From the NCBI RefSeq assembly GCF_008831285.2, contig NC_045147.1, positions 19,096,081-19,160,080 of the forward strand: a stretch of DNA of 64,000 nt, in the 5' to 3' direction. The DNA is from Nymphaea colorata (lineage: Eukaryota; Streptophyta; Magnoliopsida; Nymphaeales; Nymphaeaceae). A program made the position numbers and the translations under genes. The notes below the pieces were generated by a model, which worked only from the letters and a program-made list of their open reading frames with translations, did not search any database and was not told the DNA's origin. Shown in pieces: positions 51,302 to 64,000 of the stretch. Each line of letters opens with the position of its first letter. The first letter of the stretch is position 1.

Positions 51302-52811
51302 ATAATGATCATCTTCGCCTTTGTCATTTCTTGGTTCTCCATGGAAGGAAATATCCCTATGCAACATCGAGCACGTTGGCAGCTCCATTCAGTTCCATGA
51401 TGCAGGTTCAAAATGAATAGAATGAACTTGAACAGGAGGCCTAGATGTTACCTGGATCTGTTTTCATTCATGATAGCAGGTGTGCATGTAGAATTGTTCC
51501 TGCCATGTAGGAAAAGGGAATGATGAGGTTGCAGTATTGTTCCTTTTTGTTTTGCAAGGATATTTAGCAGTTTCGTACTTTAGAAAGGACTGTGCTTCCT
51601 TGCCTGATATGTGTGCATGTTAGAGAGTGAAAAAGAGTTGGTTCGCTTGTGGTTGCAATGAGACTCGCTTGAACAGGAAAAACCTCTCTTTCTTACTCCT
51701 CTCTCTCTCTCTCTCTGCAATTGTATTCCAATTTTGTATGTTGCATGTGGCACGAATGCGTCTGTTCAGTCTTTGACGGTTCCATTTCTGGTCTTCCATT
51801 ATCTTTTTAAAGCCAGCCACTATAATGCATACTTGGCGTGGCTTGATAACCACGAGATTCAAGTGTCTTTTGTGAAACCTGAATTCTTAAATAGAAAAAA
51901 AAAAAATCGACGACCTTTTCTGCACTATGTTTAGATATTTGGTTTAGAAAAACATTTGCCCTATGATCGATCCATTGCACCGGCTTTATGCTTGCAAATC
52001 CAGTATCGGAAGGCGAAAATTTAAAAATGCCCTTTCACGACCACGCGACGCGCAAAGAACTTTGCTGCTGATTGTCAGTTTTCTGATTCATAAACAGCTT
52101 GTACTGCCCCATTTTTTCATAAAAAAGACTGCCTCGTATATAAATATTTTGGTTGACCCCAGTCTCCTCTTGTTACCGACCGTGGAACATTGAGCAAAAG
52201 ATGAAAGTACCAATACACAATCAGTTCATCAACAAGTACATAAAGCCTGTTTACTTGGAACTAGTCTGCGCCATGGTAAAACTCGGCTCGTAGCGTTTGA
52301 TTCCAGAAAAAAATATAATGAAATTATACAAAATTAATACAGAACACCGGATCAATTTCTCGCACGGCAGGATCATCCTTTGGATTCTTAACCAACGTTC
52401 ACCCGACGGAGCTGAAATTCGAGTATACATTCGAAAGGGATACGATAAAAAGTGATATCAAAGCAGAACAACGAGAAAAGTCGTGAAAGGACTGCTTCCC
52501 AGGTATCACATTTTTCATTTAGGAGTGATTATTTTCCAGTATCACTGACATGCAAATTATCAGCCATTAGATGCAAGATCCGCATACCTATCCAACCATC
52601 AATGTGTACCAGGACTTCCAGAGATTGCCTTTCTTTTTCTTTCCTCGAAGAACCATGGCACTTAAATGCACGCTAGTACTGAAAGGCGCTCTTCAACCAC
52701 CGCACTGGTAACAATTCAATAATTCCATGACAGACACTGCATCTTCCCGGTCAAAATGTGGAACACCAAAGGTCTTCTAGATGGAAATCATCATCTTGCT
52801 GCAGACGTCCA
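51302..52811. other. Convergent intergenic region between plastid S1 and the NEMF/Rqc2 gene
   Basis: It contains the S1 3' UTR (first few hundred bases) and the 3' UTR of the minus-strand gene. A CT run lies at 51699-51716. Open frames here are short and without family resemblance. Confidence 0.6.
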
Positions 52812-55800
52812 TCACAAATCTTCTTTCTTGCTACTTTTCTTTCCCTTCTGCATCTTTTTCAGCCGTGTTAGGCCAGCAGCTGTGATTTTTGCATTGCCAA
52901 TGATTGCTGCAACAAGTTCTGGCTCTGTACATGCTTTAATGAGCTCCTTTTCCCTGCTAGTGACGTCTTGCATATGGACAAACAGATTTATAGCAGTTTT
53001 TGCAGCTGCAGGAACGAAAAAGGTTTCATATATTAGACATACCAATTAGTGTCACAAATAAAGCCATCTTTTTGCCTATATAAGCTTCAAACTTAGTCGA
53101 CGACTTCTAGAAGCACATATTTGCCATTCACTTTTTTTTTAATCTAATTTTCCTCAATGACTTTTGATGCCATGGAAACGAGATATTTTCATCTCATTTA
53201 ATATATTATAGCAGCTACCAACTTATCACTTAGCAGAAACATGTAGCCAGTAGCCACCTATTTCTTGCAAGCAATTCAGGAGATTAGATGAGTTGCTGAT
53301 TAATTTAGTGAATGGTATGAAGTATGCAGAAGTCATCTTCACTCAGCTCTCCATATTTGGTGTTAAAGATTGAATACAGTTCAGAAATGTATATCCCCTT
53401 TCTCATCATTGGCATCAAACTTATTTATCATACTTAACCTAAAAGATTCATAGTCAGCATATGATTACATACTTTTCTACTGGAAAATATTATGCTGTAT
53501 TAAGTGATAGGAATCACATCACAAGATCACATACAAATGATTTTTAGTTTCTAACCACACAGTAAGCCCCAACGTCAGATCCTGTATATTTTCCAGCCAA
53601 AAAGACACATAGCTAAATAATGCAGATTGTCAAGGAAGAGTATAAAGGAAAATCATATAAGATGGTGAAGCAACAGCGTCTATACTTTTCCATGACACTG
53701 TAAAACAAGTGACTGTTTTTGCTGAATATTTAAAATAATGCAAACTTTGAGTTTAAAAGGGAAATCAGAACTTTCTGATGTTTAAAGCCACTGCAAGCTT
53801 GATTACACTATGATGCAGATTTTCTAAAAATTTGCCCAAAAATCTATGTTTCCAAATTCTCTACTAAATGTCCTCAGTTATATAGAGTTTCTCAATGTTT
53901 TCTCAAGCTCTTGTTAAGAAACAAACACATTTTGAAAAGATTTCAAGAAATTCCTACAAAAGAGATTCCTCACAAACCAAGCTCCTAAAGCACTTGAGCA
54001 AACAATCACCAACATATGATACAACAAAAAAAAACTCAAAACAGTGAAGTACCTTTTCCTCTTTTTGCCGTGCCTGGAGTCATCTTCACACGATATTTGT
54101 ATGATTGAACTGCACTATAAGGGCCACATACAGGCACAGCATAAAGAAGAACATCATTTGTAAGAGGACATCCAGTAAAGTAATCTAGATCATTCAATTT
54201 TTCTTTTTCTTCAGCTGTTTCCTGAACATCATCATCCTCAAATGTATTGTCAAGTTCTTCCCTATTGCTCTGCAGATCCACGTGCTCATTCGTAATGTCG
54301 GGGTTTTCTGGGCAATCACGGGAAAGGTGACCAGTTTTTTTACATTTATAACATATCTTGGAGGCGACTTCCTGTCCTGTCATGTTAAGAATCTTAAGAT
54401 AATGAGAACATCAGCAAATGGCCTCCATAAATACGTCATATACAAACCCATGCAAGAAAGATAGGGACTAATTCAAATAACATCAACAGATCATCAGTGA
54501 TCTCATTATCATATTCAACTAAAGGTGACAAATAGAAAAAAGAAGTTTAAATTTCTTTTTCCAAAAAATCATTAAAGAGAAGAAATGCAAAAATAATGAA
54601 CATCATGTGACTTCTCTTCAAGTATGTTATTACCTGTAGCCATTTTCTCCTTATTGGAAGTGCTTTTCCTGTCTTGTGGTAATTCTTTCACATCCTTGTT
54701 TGCTTTTCCAGCAGACTGAATTGGATTCAAGCCAACAGCAAGATAAGAAGATATTATGAAAAAAACAAGAAATTAGATCTGCTTGATTCAAATTGGCCTA
54801 GCAGCAACATCACTTTAAAAAGACAACTTGAAAACATTCTACTTACAGCTAGCAAAGCCATACGAATTATCCTTTCTTCCTCATCTTGCTCAGAATACTT
54901 TTCCTTTATTTTCTTAAGTTTTCCTTTTTGTCCACGAGCAACCTTGCCCCCAGCTGACTTTTGGCTTCCTACACCTTTGTCCTCTTTTTGTGGAGCTAAC
55001 TTTTGGTTTCCCACATGCTTGTCCAACACATCACCTTCTTTGCTTTCATGCTGTCCAGTAGCAAGACTACCTTTCTCTGCTTTTTTAAGTTTTCTTCTCT
55101 CTGCCTTGGAAATGTAAGCCTTATCTCTTGGTGTAGCAACTTTTTTCTCGGGATCATACTGTTCCAACACATCATCTTGAAGAGATTCTTCCACATGCTC
55201 ATTCACTGGCACCTTAACAGGTCCTAGAGCAAGTGTTCTGTCAAAAACAACTTCTAATTCAGGCAAAATTTGTTTTGGAACATCAGAAAGGGCAAAACCA
55301 AGCACAGCAGGAGGTGCACTTGCAAGCAAGGGTACGGGAGGTACATCTCCCTTTTCAGAATTTGCATCAATTATTGGCTCAGAATTACTCTTAGTATCTG
55401 TAATCTGATCATCAGCTCTACATACAACATCCCCAATGTCTTCCCCACTAAGAGAATCCACTTCATCCTCAACAGTTTCTATGTCTTCTGTTTCTTGCAA
55501 CCCTTCCTCCTCACCCCTTATCCTCCTTTCATTTAGATGAGAACCCAATGAGCTTTCATCCAATCGAAAGAGCAAGCCAAAACCCATAACAAGTGGGTGT
55601 GGTGGAAGGAAGTTTTTTTTTCCACGAATCATGAAGCTGCCTACAGTAAGATACTCTCCTGTTGGAGCAGTTTTACTAACTTGATGTGGGTAGACCCACC
55701 AAGCACTTGTAACCATCTTTGCTTCCCAAGCTTGGCTATGGCAGACCTGCATCACCAAATTCAGTACAACAAAGGATAACCAAACAGGAAGCCATGTTGG

Positions 55801-58800
55801 GACATGCAAGTCAACAGGACGATTCAGTTCCCAGTAAATAGTGGAGGAGACACTTTCGGTCTTAACCAGCTCACGTAGCTACATGATCAGGTCAGGCCCT
55901 ATGGAAATCTATTTTCCCCATATGAAATGTTAGCCTAGCACTCATGCCAGGACAGATTTTGCTTGATTGGGTATTAGGCTCCTGGCCAGTCCAAACCTGC
56001 CTGATGCCCACAAATGTGCCTCCTTCCCAACTTCTTGCCTTAAGGCATCCATTTTAATCAGTATCTGGCCTGAGCTGCCCAGTGTGAAACTAATGCGACT
56101 AAGCAGCACAACCACCAGTTGGCTTGCATAGTTCATTTAAAGTGGACAGAAGTATGTGCAGATTAAAGTACTTAGAAAACATAAATCCAAGAAAGAAGTA
56201 ATAGGCTTACAGTGAAGCATCCAGCCTGGTTTAAAGTTAGAGGTGGTATTGCAAGATCTGGCGTGTGATTTTTTATGACAGTACTTGAAGCACCATGAAG
56301 ATCAGCATGAACATAGCTACAGAAAAACAGAAGCACAATAAATTAAGATATAGAATTGGGAAGCAAATTGCAAGGTTTGACTTTTACATAGATGGAATTA
56401 AAGCAACTGCAAAAGAAGATACTTCACAAGAAACCGTCGCATACAAAAGAACTTTAACAGTCATCATTCATAGATTCTGCAGAAGTCTACAGAGCTCACT
56501 GCACGGTTTAAGATCTATCAGATGAATGTTTGCTTCATTCCCACATGATGTCAAAGAACTTACAAAATAAAGGAAACTTTTTAATTACTTTTTTGAATGC
56601 TTAGTCATGCACCTTTGGTAAAATAAACGACTCAATCATGTAGCACAAGTGAACTATATAAGAAGTACATGCAAACCGCAAGTTAATTTCTGATGATGTT
56701 GATAATTTGGAGGAGACATATATATTCACGTTTCACAAATCCACAAACTAGACAGAGAAGAATGACCAGGTCTGGCAGAATAATCCACAGAATGACAAAA
56801 AGAAAAAAATCTAATCTAGACCATATAATTGAATAGATTCTGGTTTGCACACTGCAATATATAGTTAAATTTAGAGAAACAGCAAGAGTACTATCATAGA
56901 AAAAATGTCAAATGGCCCTTTATATGTTCATCAACAGATTAAGGTATACCACTACAACCATGAACCATAGTATGTCATAGCCAAGTATCAAACAGCTATG
57001 GTAGGCTTCTTAATAGGGTTGAAATCACCACTAGAACCATGAATAAATTCATATTTCCCATTAGTAACTTTTTCCATGATAAAGACAAGTGATAATGACT
57101 TGTCATCCTTTTGCACCTGAGAAGTGATTTTATCATTTTATGGGTGGTACACATGTGAACAAGTGTTCATAGGTATCTGAACGCAGTGCTCTCCCTCTCT
57201 CCCACCCCAACACCAAAACATACCCACCCACACAAAAGTACAAATATGCCATCATGCAAGATCTTATTATACCTACTTCGGAGATAGAAACAAGATGGTC
57301 ACTTCAATGAAATATGAACCAGTTAAATTAAAAGGAACTCAATAAGAAAAAGAAAAAGAAAGTGATTACATATCCTAATTCCTATGTATTCACTCACATA
57401 TCTCCTTTGGACATATATCGCTTGACCACCATCTCATTTTGCTGAGCATCTCGACCGCTGATTATCAAGTAATTTTCGCTGCTGATGAACCAATTAAATT
57501 TCTCGAACCAGTGAACTTTCCTCATATGGGAAATTGCAGCAACAGTTTTCTCCTAAAAAACATAAAAACAGAGTAACATACAAAGTTCCAACCGAGTGCA
57601 GATACAGAATAATAGAATACAACAATCTCAGCTGTAAATTCCTATGCAAGTCGATGGGGAACTGAGCATTAAAGACTGTAGGACAGAGTGATGGATCTGG
57701 ACTTGGAGGTATCCAAGTTTGTGTACTAATATTGGTAAGAGGAACATGTAGCTCCATTGTCTCCATGCTGTCCCTTTCTTTTTCCCAAATCTCTAAGCCA
57801 GCAGTACAAAAATTCATACTGTTTTTACCATATAGAAGAGTTCCAGAAAATCAGCGTCAATACAAGGACGCTTTCAGTGTTCACAGAAAGCAGTGTTTAC
57901 CCCAGGATTCTCATTGTCTACAATGCTTGTATAACCATTTCTCAAATCCTACACAAACATGAAGTAAGAAAGGACCATCAAAGTTCCCAGGGATGATGAA
58001 ATCATTACTGGGCACAACCAAGAAAGCTCTCATCAATTTCTCATGAGGAAATCTGTTCATCTTATTAGTTCAATCACTGCTTGAACACTTCCTAAGCCTA
58101 GGCTGAAGCACCTAGGACAGCTAGGAACCTAGGAAACCAGTAGGTGTGGAACGCTTAGGTACTCCCCTTTTTTTTCTTTTTGCATTTTTTATGTTTAAGG
58201 CTAGTGACACAATCTCAAGTTTAGTGTCCAAAAGTTAGTTATGGGCTTCAACTAGGCAGACTAGTCCTATCTAGGCACACACAAGGCCCTTCAGGGGCAT
58301 TTTTACCTGGGTGGTGGCTAGTGTTTTGACTACCTACTTGATATCTCACACCATATAAATTGTGTACCTGGAACATGAGAGTAGTCAAACTAAGTCAGAT
58401 ACAACTGGCATTTATTGGGACAAGTGTTCGGTATCATGGCGATTTATATGGCCTGCATTGCCTGGATAGTGGTTAGACAAGTGTTCCCAAAACAAAATCA
58501 TATTTCAACATGAGATTTGGCCGATATGTTGCCATTTCATATCACAATAAATGAAGAAAAATAGATAAAGCCAAAAGCAAACCCTAAGGACCTTCTGCCG
58601 AATTTTAGTGAGCACCACTTATTCCAGCAAGTTTAATGTGTCGAGAAAAGTTTTGTAGACAGAAAGGTGAGATCTAGCAGACCATGGGGGGTCATAGGCT
58701 AATGCAGGATATGATAAACCGCAACAGGAACCTACGCAAAAAGTAACATTATGTTTAAGAAGGCATTTGATAAGAAGAACAGGGCACATGCTCCAAGAAC

Positions 58801-61800
58801 ACCGTGTTTCTTTTTCCCCAAAACATGGCATGAGTATGTTCAGCATTTGATTGTTGGATCCACAAAAAGACATGGTAACAATCTTCTTATCAAATGTCTC
58901 TAAATACTTCTCACTGTGCTGGGTTTCAAACAATATAAATTTTTGTTTACAAAACAAGATCAACGTATGATTGACATTCAGGACAATGACAAGTTAACCA
59001 CTGTAATACAGATCAGTTAAATTGTATCCACTAGTTTATCATATTGCTTGCTCTTTGTATCAGTAATTTTCACCGACAATTTTTTTAAGAAGGATGGCTA
59101 CTTAATCTCAAAACATTTAAGCACATCAACAAATTTTACAATATTCACGCCACACAATTGATATAGTAAGGAAGAAACTGCTGATTAACAGATAATGTTC
59201 ATAACATCATTCATACCTGGGCCAGTTGTTGCTTTGTCTTCCTCTCAGCTGCTTTAAAAGCTTTCTCATGAGATGTAATAGTCTTCTTTTGTTTATTCTC
59301 TTGCCGCTTTTTCATTTCAAACCAGCGACAAGCATTGGCATGTGCAGAGAGAGACAAATCAACTTCTACCTGTTGACAGAAATTACTAGTTAAGTACAGC
59401 CGCTCATAATTGAATTCACTAATTCTGAAAAGACTTGCAAGTGCCAGCATTAAAGTTTAACAAGTCACGCTGCCAAACTCATACATAATTATACCCCAAA
59501 AAGAACATACAGCAGGAATCTGTAGCAAAAGAGAGAAATAAGATAAAAATATATGAATCACATAACACCACATTTAGACAAAAAGTGAAATTGTTGTCAT
59601 ATATCTAATAGCTGAACAGACTCTGACCAAGTGCTTGAAATAGGAATTCTGCTCCGTGATTTTATAGCATATGATAAAACTATTGCTGTTTGACATCATA
59701 TTAAGGCCAGCAAGATGTAAACTAGTTTGAGAAGAAGAATCTAAAAATAATACAAGATAAATAGATGACCATCTGCCAATAGTGACTGACTACTTTGTGA
59801 AAATGAAGATGACGGTGGAAAAACAGGACAAAACAAATAAAGTAGCATACATACTGCTGGATCAATTGATTAATACCCATAAGGATATGATTTCCCATTC
59901 GGAAGATACTTTAATGGTAAACCTGATATTATGAAGCATGTATTCCAGAAGTCATGTCATACTACAAGGACTTGAAAAATCTTCCAAGGTGCCAGTATCA
60001 GTGCAAACCTAAAGAAGGCAACTTATCAATCCCAGATTTTGCAAAGTCAACCTCCGCCTGAATTGGACTGCCACTTCTTGCAGCAAGAAAAGGAATAATA
60101 AATCTTGCTCAGAAGCATCATACACATAATGGAACATTAACCTGTAAATGCACTATATCTGCAAGTACTAACAGAAAGGACCATGAAAGATCAATGAGAA
60201 AGCAACTACCTAATACACATGCAGAGACAAAGAAATATTTTTAAACTCTCAAAGCAAAAGTCTCCAACATCAAAACTCCTGTACCATCAGAAAAAATAAT
60301 ATGATAATGTCATCTTACAACAAAAGTTGAAGTCAGCTGCCAAAAGAATTTGAAAGGAAACCAATAGTTGATGCTCCCATGTGGTTCCCTTCAAGCATAA
60401 CCATGTCATCCAGTTCAAAATATAGAAGATTAGACAAATTTCTAACAGGACATCTAACTAGATTTTCTTGAACCAGACAGGTATCACAATAAAAACTACT
60501 TAATGCTGTGATAGCACCTAAAGAAGCTCATATAAGAAGTATATTTAGAGGAAAGGTGAAATAGAACTTCAAAAAAAAAAAAATTCCAATGCATTTAATT
60601 GGCAATACTAAACATCTATATTTTGATCCACAAAAAATGAAGCACTGTAATGATCGATGAACACTTTTGTGGTAAACAAAGAAGAGCACACAGATACGAA
60701 CAAAGCCAAGGGTTTACCTTGTTATTCATCCAGGGTAATACATTTAAGCACACAGAAATACAGAATGGCTAGTGCAATTGCAACATAGACAATTAACTTC
60801 TTCAATCATGACATTTTAACCAACTAGATTTGAAAAAAAAAATGCTGAAATCAAATACTTGGATGAACACCTTATAAGCTGGATTTGTCCTCTCATCATC
60901 GTCCATCTCATCAAGGTTGTTACTAAGTAGCAACGTGACACAATTCCTTTCAAGATGAAGTTTATCTATTAGCCCAGCAACAGGATTTCCAGATTTTTTC
61001 TCTTCCTTTACCATGCGAGCAAGATCTTCCCAGTCCATTCCATTTGCAAGTGCAACTCGGACAGCCATGATAGCAGCTTCAACATCTTGTAGATTGTATT
61101 CAATTAACTCTGCCATTGTCAGAGAATGGTCAACCTCCTTTTTTAGTGCATGTACACGATTTTCCTGCAAAATCAAATAGCAGCATCTAAATTTCAAATT
61201 TCACAGTTTTATTGCAGAAATAATTAAAATATACGGGAAAGCCCTTCTGCTGAAATAAATGAAGGTAACAGACCAAAAAGGAAAAGCTTGAAGCATGAAT
61301 GCTCAATAAACTGCTCAAGACAGACCAAATAAGGTAAAGAGCAATAAGCTTAGAAAATCTCTTCCAATTCCTACTTCAGTATCCATACCTTCTCGGGAAG
61401 AAAGCACAGTGAATAAGTTCCTATATTTTCAAGAAGCAAAAGCTTCATTACAGAAGTAATTATCTTACTGACTGTCGGTATGGTACGAGTACAGACGTGG
61501 CAGTGCAGGTGTGGATATGGGAAAATTTATAAGTGAGGATATGGATAAAAAAATTGCAAGATTGTTAGTATTCATTTGTAAATTTTTTTAAAAAAAAATT
61601 CTTTATAATATAGATAATAAGGAAGGGAGTTAAAGAACTTTATAAACAAAATAAGACAAGTTTGGAAAGGGGCAAAGAGTTTCATCCCTTTGTGCACTTA
61701 TATATCTCTCTCTCTCCTGAAGATGCACAAGTACCTCTCTCTCTCTCTCGTGCTACTCAAACTTCTTGCTTTCAAATATCTTAAAAACCTAAGTTTTAGG

Positions 61801-63156
61801 GGTTGGATGTCTGACCCAGGCCCCGATCCAAGCCATAGCCATAGCCATCTTCCCCTGCATACCTGCAGCCGCATATCTGTGTACTGATGCCAGTACTTGG
61901 ACCAAGCATATGTACCCAAGTGACATAGTTTGCTGACCTAAAAATAAAATATGATATGCACTCAGCAAGAAATGGGTGTTCACCTGATCCAATTGTATCT
62001 TAGTAAGCTTTTGAACAGCAGACTCCTCCCTGGCTCTCTGTTGTTGTTCAGCACGTTGACTCTCAATTTTACTGTAAAATTCATCCAATACTGCATCAAA
62101 AGTATCCATTCTCACAAATTCCCTTGACTTAAATTGGTTCAATAGGATTGGAGAAAACTCATCATAGACCTACAAGTTAAATAGACATCAACAAAGATTA
62201 TCAGAGATCCTCATCGAAAGATATTTGACAAAGCATATGAATGCCAAAAAAGCAGGACCAGTCATCTACACCTTAAGCTTTTGACATGATAAATGGGGAG
62301 ATCCTGTCGATGACCATCACATGTATATGATGTGAAAAAGAAAAATATGTTTTAGAGCTTCTAAAGCTATAAATCATCCACACACTGCAGGATATGTGCA
62401 TTTGTGTGTGTGTGATGCCTGCAAAGAAACAAGAGGTCCAAACAACAAAATGATGAAGTTCAGATCATGAGCCCATACAAAGGACATTTTTTTGTACCAC
62501 TATGACCATTCTGGAATCTACAGAAAAAGATATTTTGATTTCTTTCTTCCAGGAGAGAGTGAAAATCAGAAAGTATTGGAGAATAAATACAAGAGACCTT
62601 ATTTGTACTAATTTCTGTTGAAAGTAAAGCTTCTTTCTTCCCTGAAGGCATCTTCTGCATCAGGATATATCCTTCAGGAAGTTTTGCACCTGATATAACA
62701 TCCTCAAGCCAATCCTCAAACTTGCCAACAGCTGTAGCTAAAGCATGAAGAGCATCTTGACTAAATGTATTATCACTTGCACGGCCAATTTTCATGTTTG
62801 GAACCAGACCAGCATCCAATATAATATGCTCACAGAGTGCAGGTCCATAACCTAGTGAATCTCCCAAAATAGCCTTCAATGTCATTTTCCTCCCTTGTTC
62901 ACCATCGTTTTCCTTTTTATTTGAATTGGAACGCTTCCCACTTATAGTAACACCTTCTTGTTGTGACTGAAGCTCTGAATTTTGAACATTAACAGATCCA
63001 ACCTCAGCCCCAAATGATCTATTGCTGTCTCTCTCATCTTTTTCTGAGCGCATTAAGGTGGTTTCCAACTTCGTGGGACTAGTTCTTTCAAATACACGAC
63101 AAGATTCTACTGGATAGCGATGGCGGGACATGATTGCAAGTCCTTTATCATCATCC
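52812..63156 (-). CDS. NEMF: Ribosome quality-control factor NEMF/Rqc2 (NFACT family, CCHC zinc knuckle), 5' end outside the window
   Basis: Rqc2/NEMF binds 60S subunits with a stalled peptidyl-tRNA, recruits the Listerin E3 ligase and adds C-terminal tails. Visible exons (minus): 63156-62598, 62169-61984, 61164-60871, 59369-59217, 57552-57398, 56316-56211, 55746-54847, 54715-54634, 54376-54053, 53005-52812, about 983 residues. It opens mid-protein at [15 protein letters not shown], the end of the NFACT-N domain. There follow a helix-hairpin region ([15 protein letters not shown]), coiled coil, NFACT-R ([81 protein letters not shown]), an acidic then Lys-rich linker ([11 protein letters not shown]), a CCHC knuckle ([14 protein letters not shown]) and NFACT-C ([20 protein letters not shown]). 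It ends KKSSKKEDL. The first exons, including the start and the N-terminal catalytic residues, lie beyond 64000. Confidence 0.94.
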
Positions 63157-64000
63157 CTACATTGCAAAGCTGATGTTAGAGTCATTAAGATGGCTCATAA
63201 AAGAATAAGGTACAAATAAGCACATAGATCAAGGAAACATGCAACCAATGAAACATTAGTTTATCAACCAATCATATTCATATTTTAAATCAGAAGCAAC
63301 AAATCTCATAATAGTAGCAGAGAGGTGAGGTGGTGGAACACTCGAGTAGTTCAGAAAGAACCATGAAAGGCAACCTGTTCACAGGGCTCTATCGTGTAAC
63401 TAAGAACAATGTGCCAAGTCCTTTATCTTAACTAACTGTGCTCTCTGTTTCTTAGACTAGCAACATGCTAACTGCTAAGTACTATGCTAGAGAGATTGCC
63501 ATACAGAATGCCCATCTATGGGATTTTCAGACAGCATATGGAGGGAATACTGGGGAAAACAACAATCCAGAAAAATATACTCTCAGCAAAAACTCACATT
63601 GAAGACAACAGTCTACATACACAATTTCTAGGTATTTAATGCGACCTACTAGATACAATACAATGCTTATTACTTTATCATTTTTATCATTTTAATTAGA
63701 TGTTTTTTATGCCTTGTTATTAGCTTCTCATTTATTGTATTTTACCTAACAAATTGACTTTTTTATTTTCTTAGGTCTCAAAGATTTTCCCAAAATAAAA
63801 AAAAATTGCCGAAAAATACCTGAGAAAAACCTCGCTGATAAAAGCCCGAGAATGTGTTTGTGGCTATGGTATGCACGCACAACATATCAAAAGCTTTACC
63901 TGGTGGGGCTTCAACTACTCTTGTGCTTACAAGCAAATCTTTTAAGCTAAAAGCTGACAGCCTTTACCATTTCATTTTTTACCTCAAATTCCAAAACAGG
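63157..64000 (-). other. Intron of the NEMF/Rqc2 gene running off the window
   Basis: The acceptor of the 63156 exon (atgtag on the minus strand) begins this AT-rich, non-coding stretch. No exon with NFACT-N similarity is visible up to the window edge. Confidence 0.7.

Noticed and set aside
54996-55536. Open frames on both strands within the NEMF linker exon
   Set aside because: They are alternative-frame shadows of the 900-base exon at 55746-54847, whose frame continues into adjacent exons.
61690-61919. Short open frames around the CT-rich stretch near 61.7-61.8 kb
   Set aside because: They lie in the intron between the NEMF exons 62169-61984 and 61164-60871 and derive from CT/GA repeats.
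1-64000. CRISPR array, bacterial operon, rRNA or viral gene
   Set aside because: No regular spaced repeats, ribosomal RNA signatures or viral/retroelement protein motifs were seen; the window is ordinary plant nuclear DNA.

Overview
The window is nuclear DNA of a flowering plant. Genes are split into many short exons separated by AT-rich introns with canonical splice sites. Plastid-targeted proteins carry transit peptides, and the gene families are plant ones (BOR borate exporter, CSP41b, plastid S1, ECT-type YTH). The wide AT-rich intergenic stretches are compatible with an early-diverging angiosperm or a eudicot, but the species cannot be named from this sequence. There are no operons, CRISPR arrays, rRNA genes or recognisable intact tRNA genes.

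Layout. 1-3726: intergenic, with small repeats. 3727-11577 (+): a plastidic glucose-6-phosphate dehydrogenase of the non-canonical G6PD4 type, 12 coding exons, one apparently closed by a GC-AG intron. 11578-16080: intergenic, with a SINE-like piece. 16081-21110 (-): a BOR1-type borate exporter in 12 exons, with upstream AUGs in its leader region. About 21.9-29.3 kb: gene-poor and repeat-bearing. 29325-34166 (-), with a non-coding first exon near 35.9-36.1 kb: an ECT-family YTH-domain m6A reader. About 37.9-41.64 kb (+): a small, very basic conserved plant protein of unknown function. 42453-46491 (-): CSP41b, the plastid RNA-binding protein. 47929-51301 (+): plastid ribosomal protein S1, divergent from CSP41b. 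52812 to beyond the right edge (-): the NEMF/Rqc2 ribosome quality-control factor; its first exons lie outside the window.

Functional themes. Four of the seven genes concern RNA or translation: plastid S1, CSP41b, the m6A reader and Rqc2/NEMF. Two are metabolic or transport genes: the G6PD4-like protein and the borate exporter. CSP41b and plastid S1 are head to head about 1.4 kb apart and both act on plastid mRNA and ribosomes. From memory, CSP41B, G6PD4 and a YTH gene also lie close together on Arabidopsis chromosome 1, so part of the order may be ancient microsynteny.

I did not find a clearly new biological system. The points most worth a second look are: loss of one of three tyrosine sorting motifs in the borate exporter (His at the Tyr373 position); an AUG-stop minimal uORF upstream of the same gene; a GC-AG intron in the G6PD4-like gene; and the uncharacterised basic protein at 39.9-41.6 kb. 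Exon boundaries were set by hand from reading frame, splice consensus and family similarity. UTR ends are approximate.
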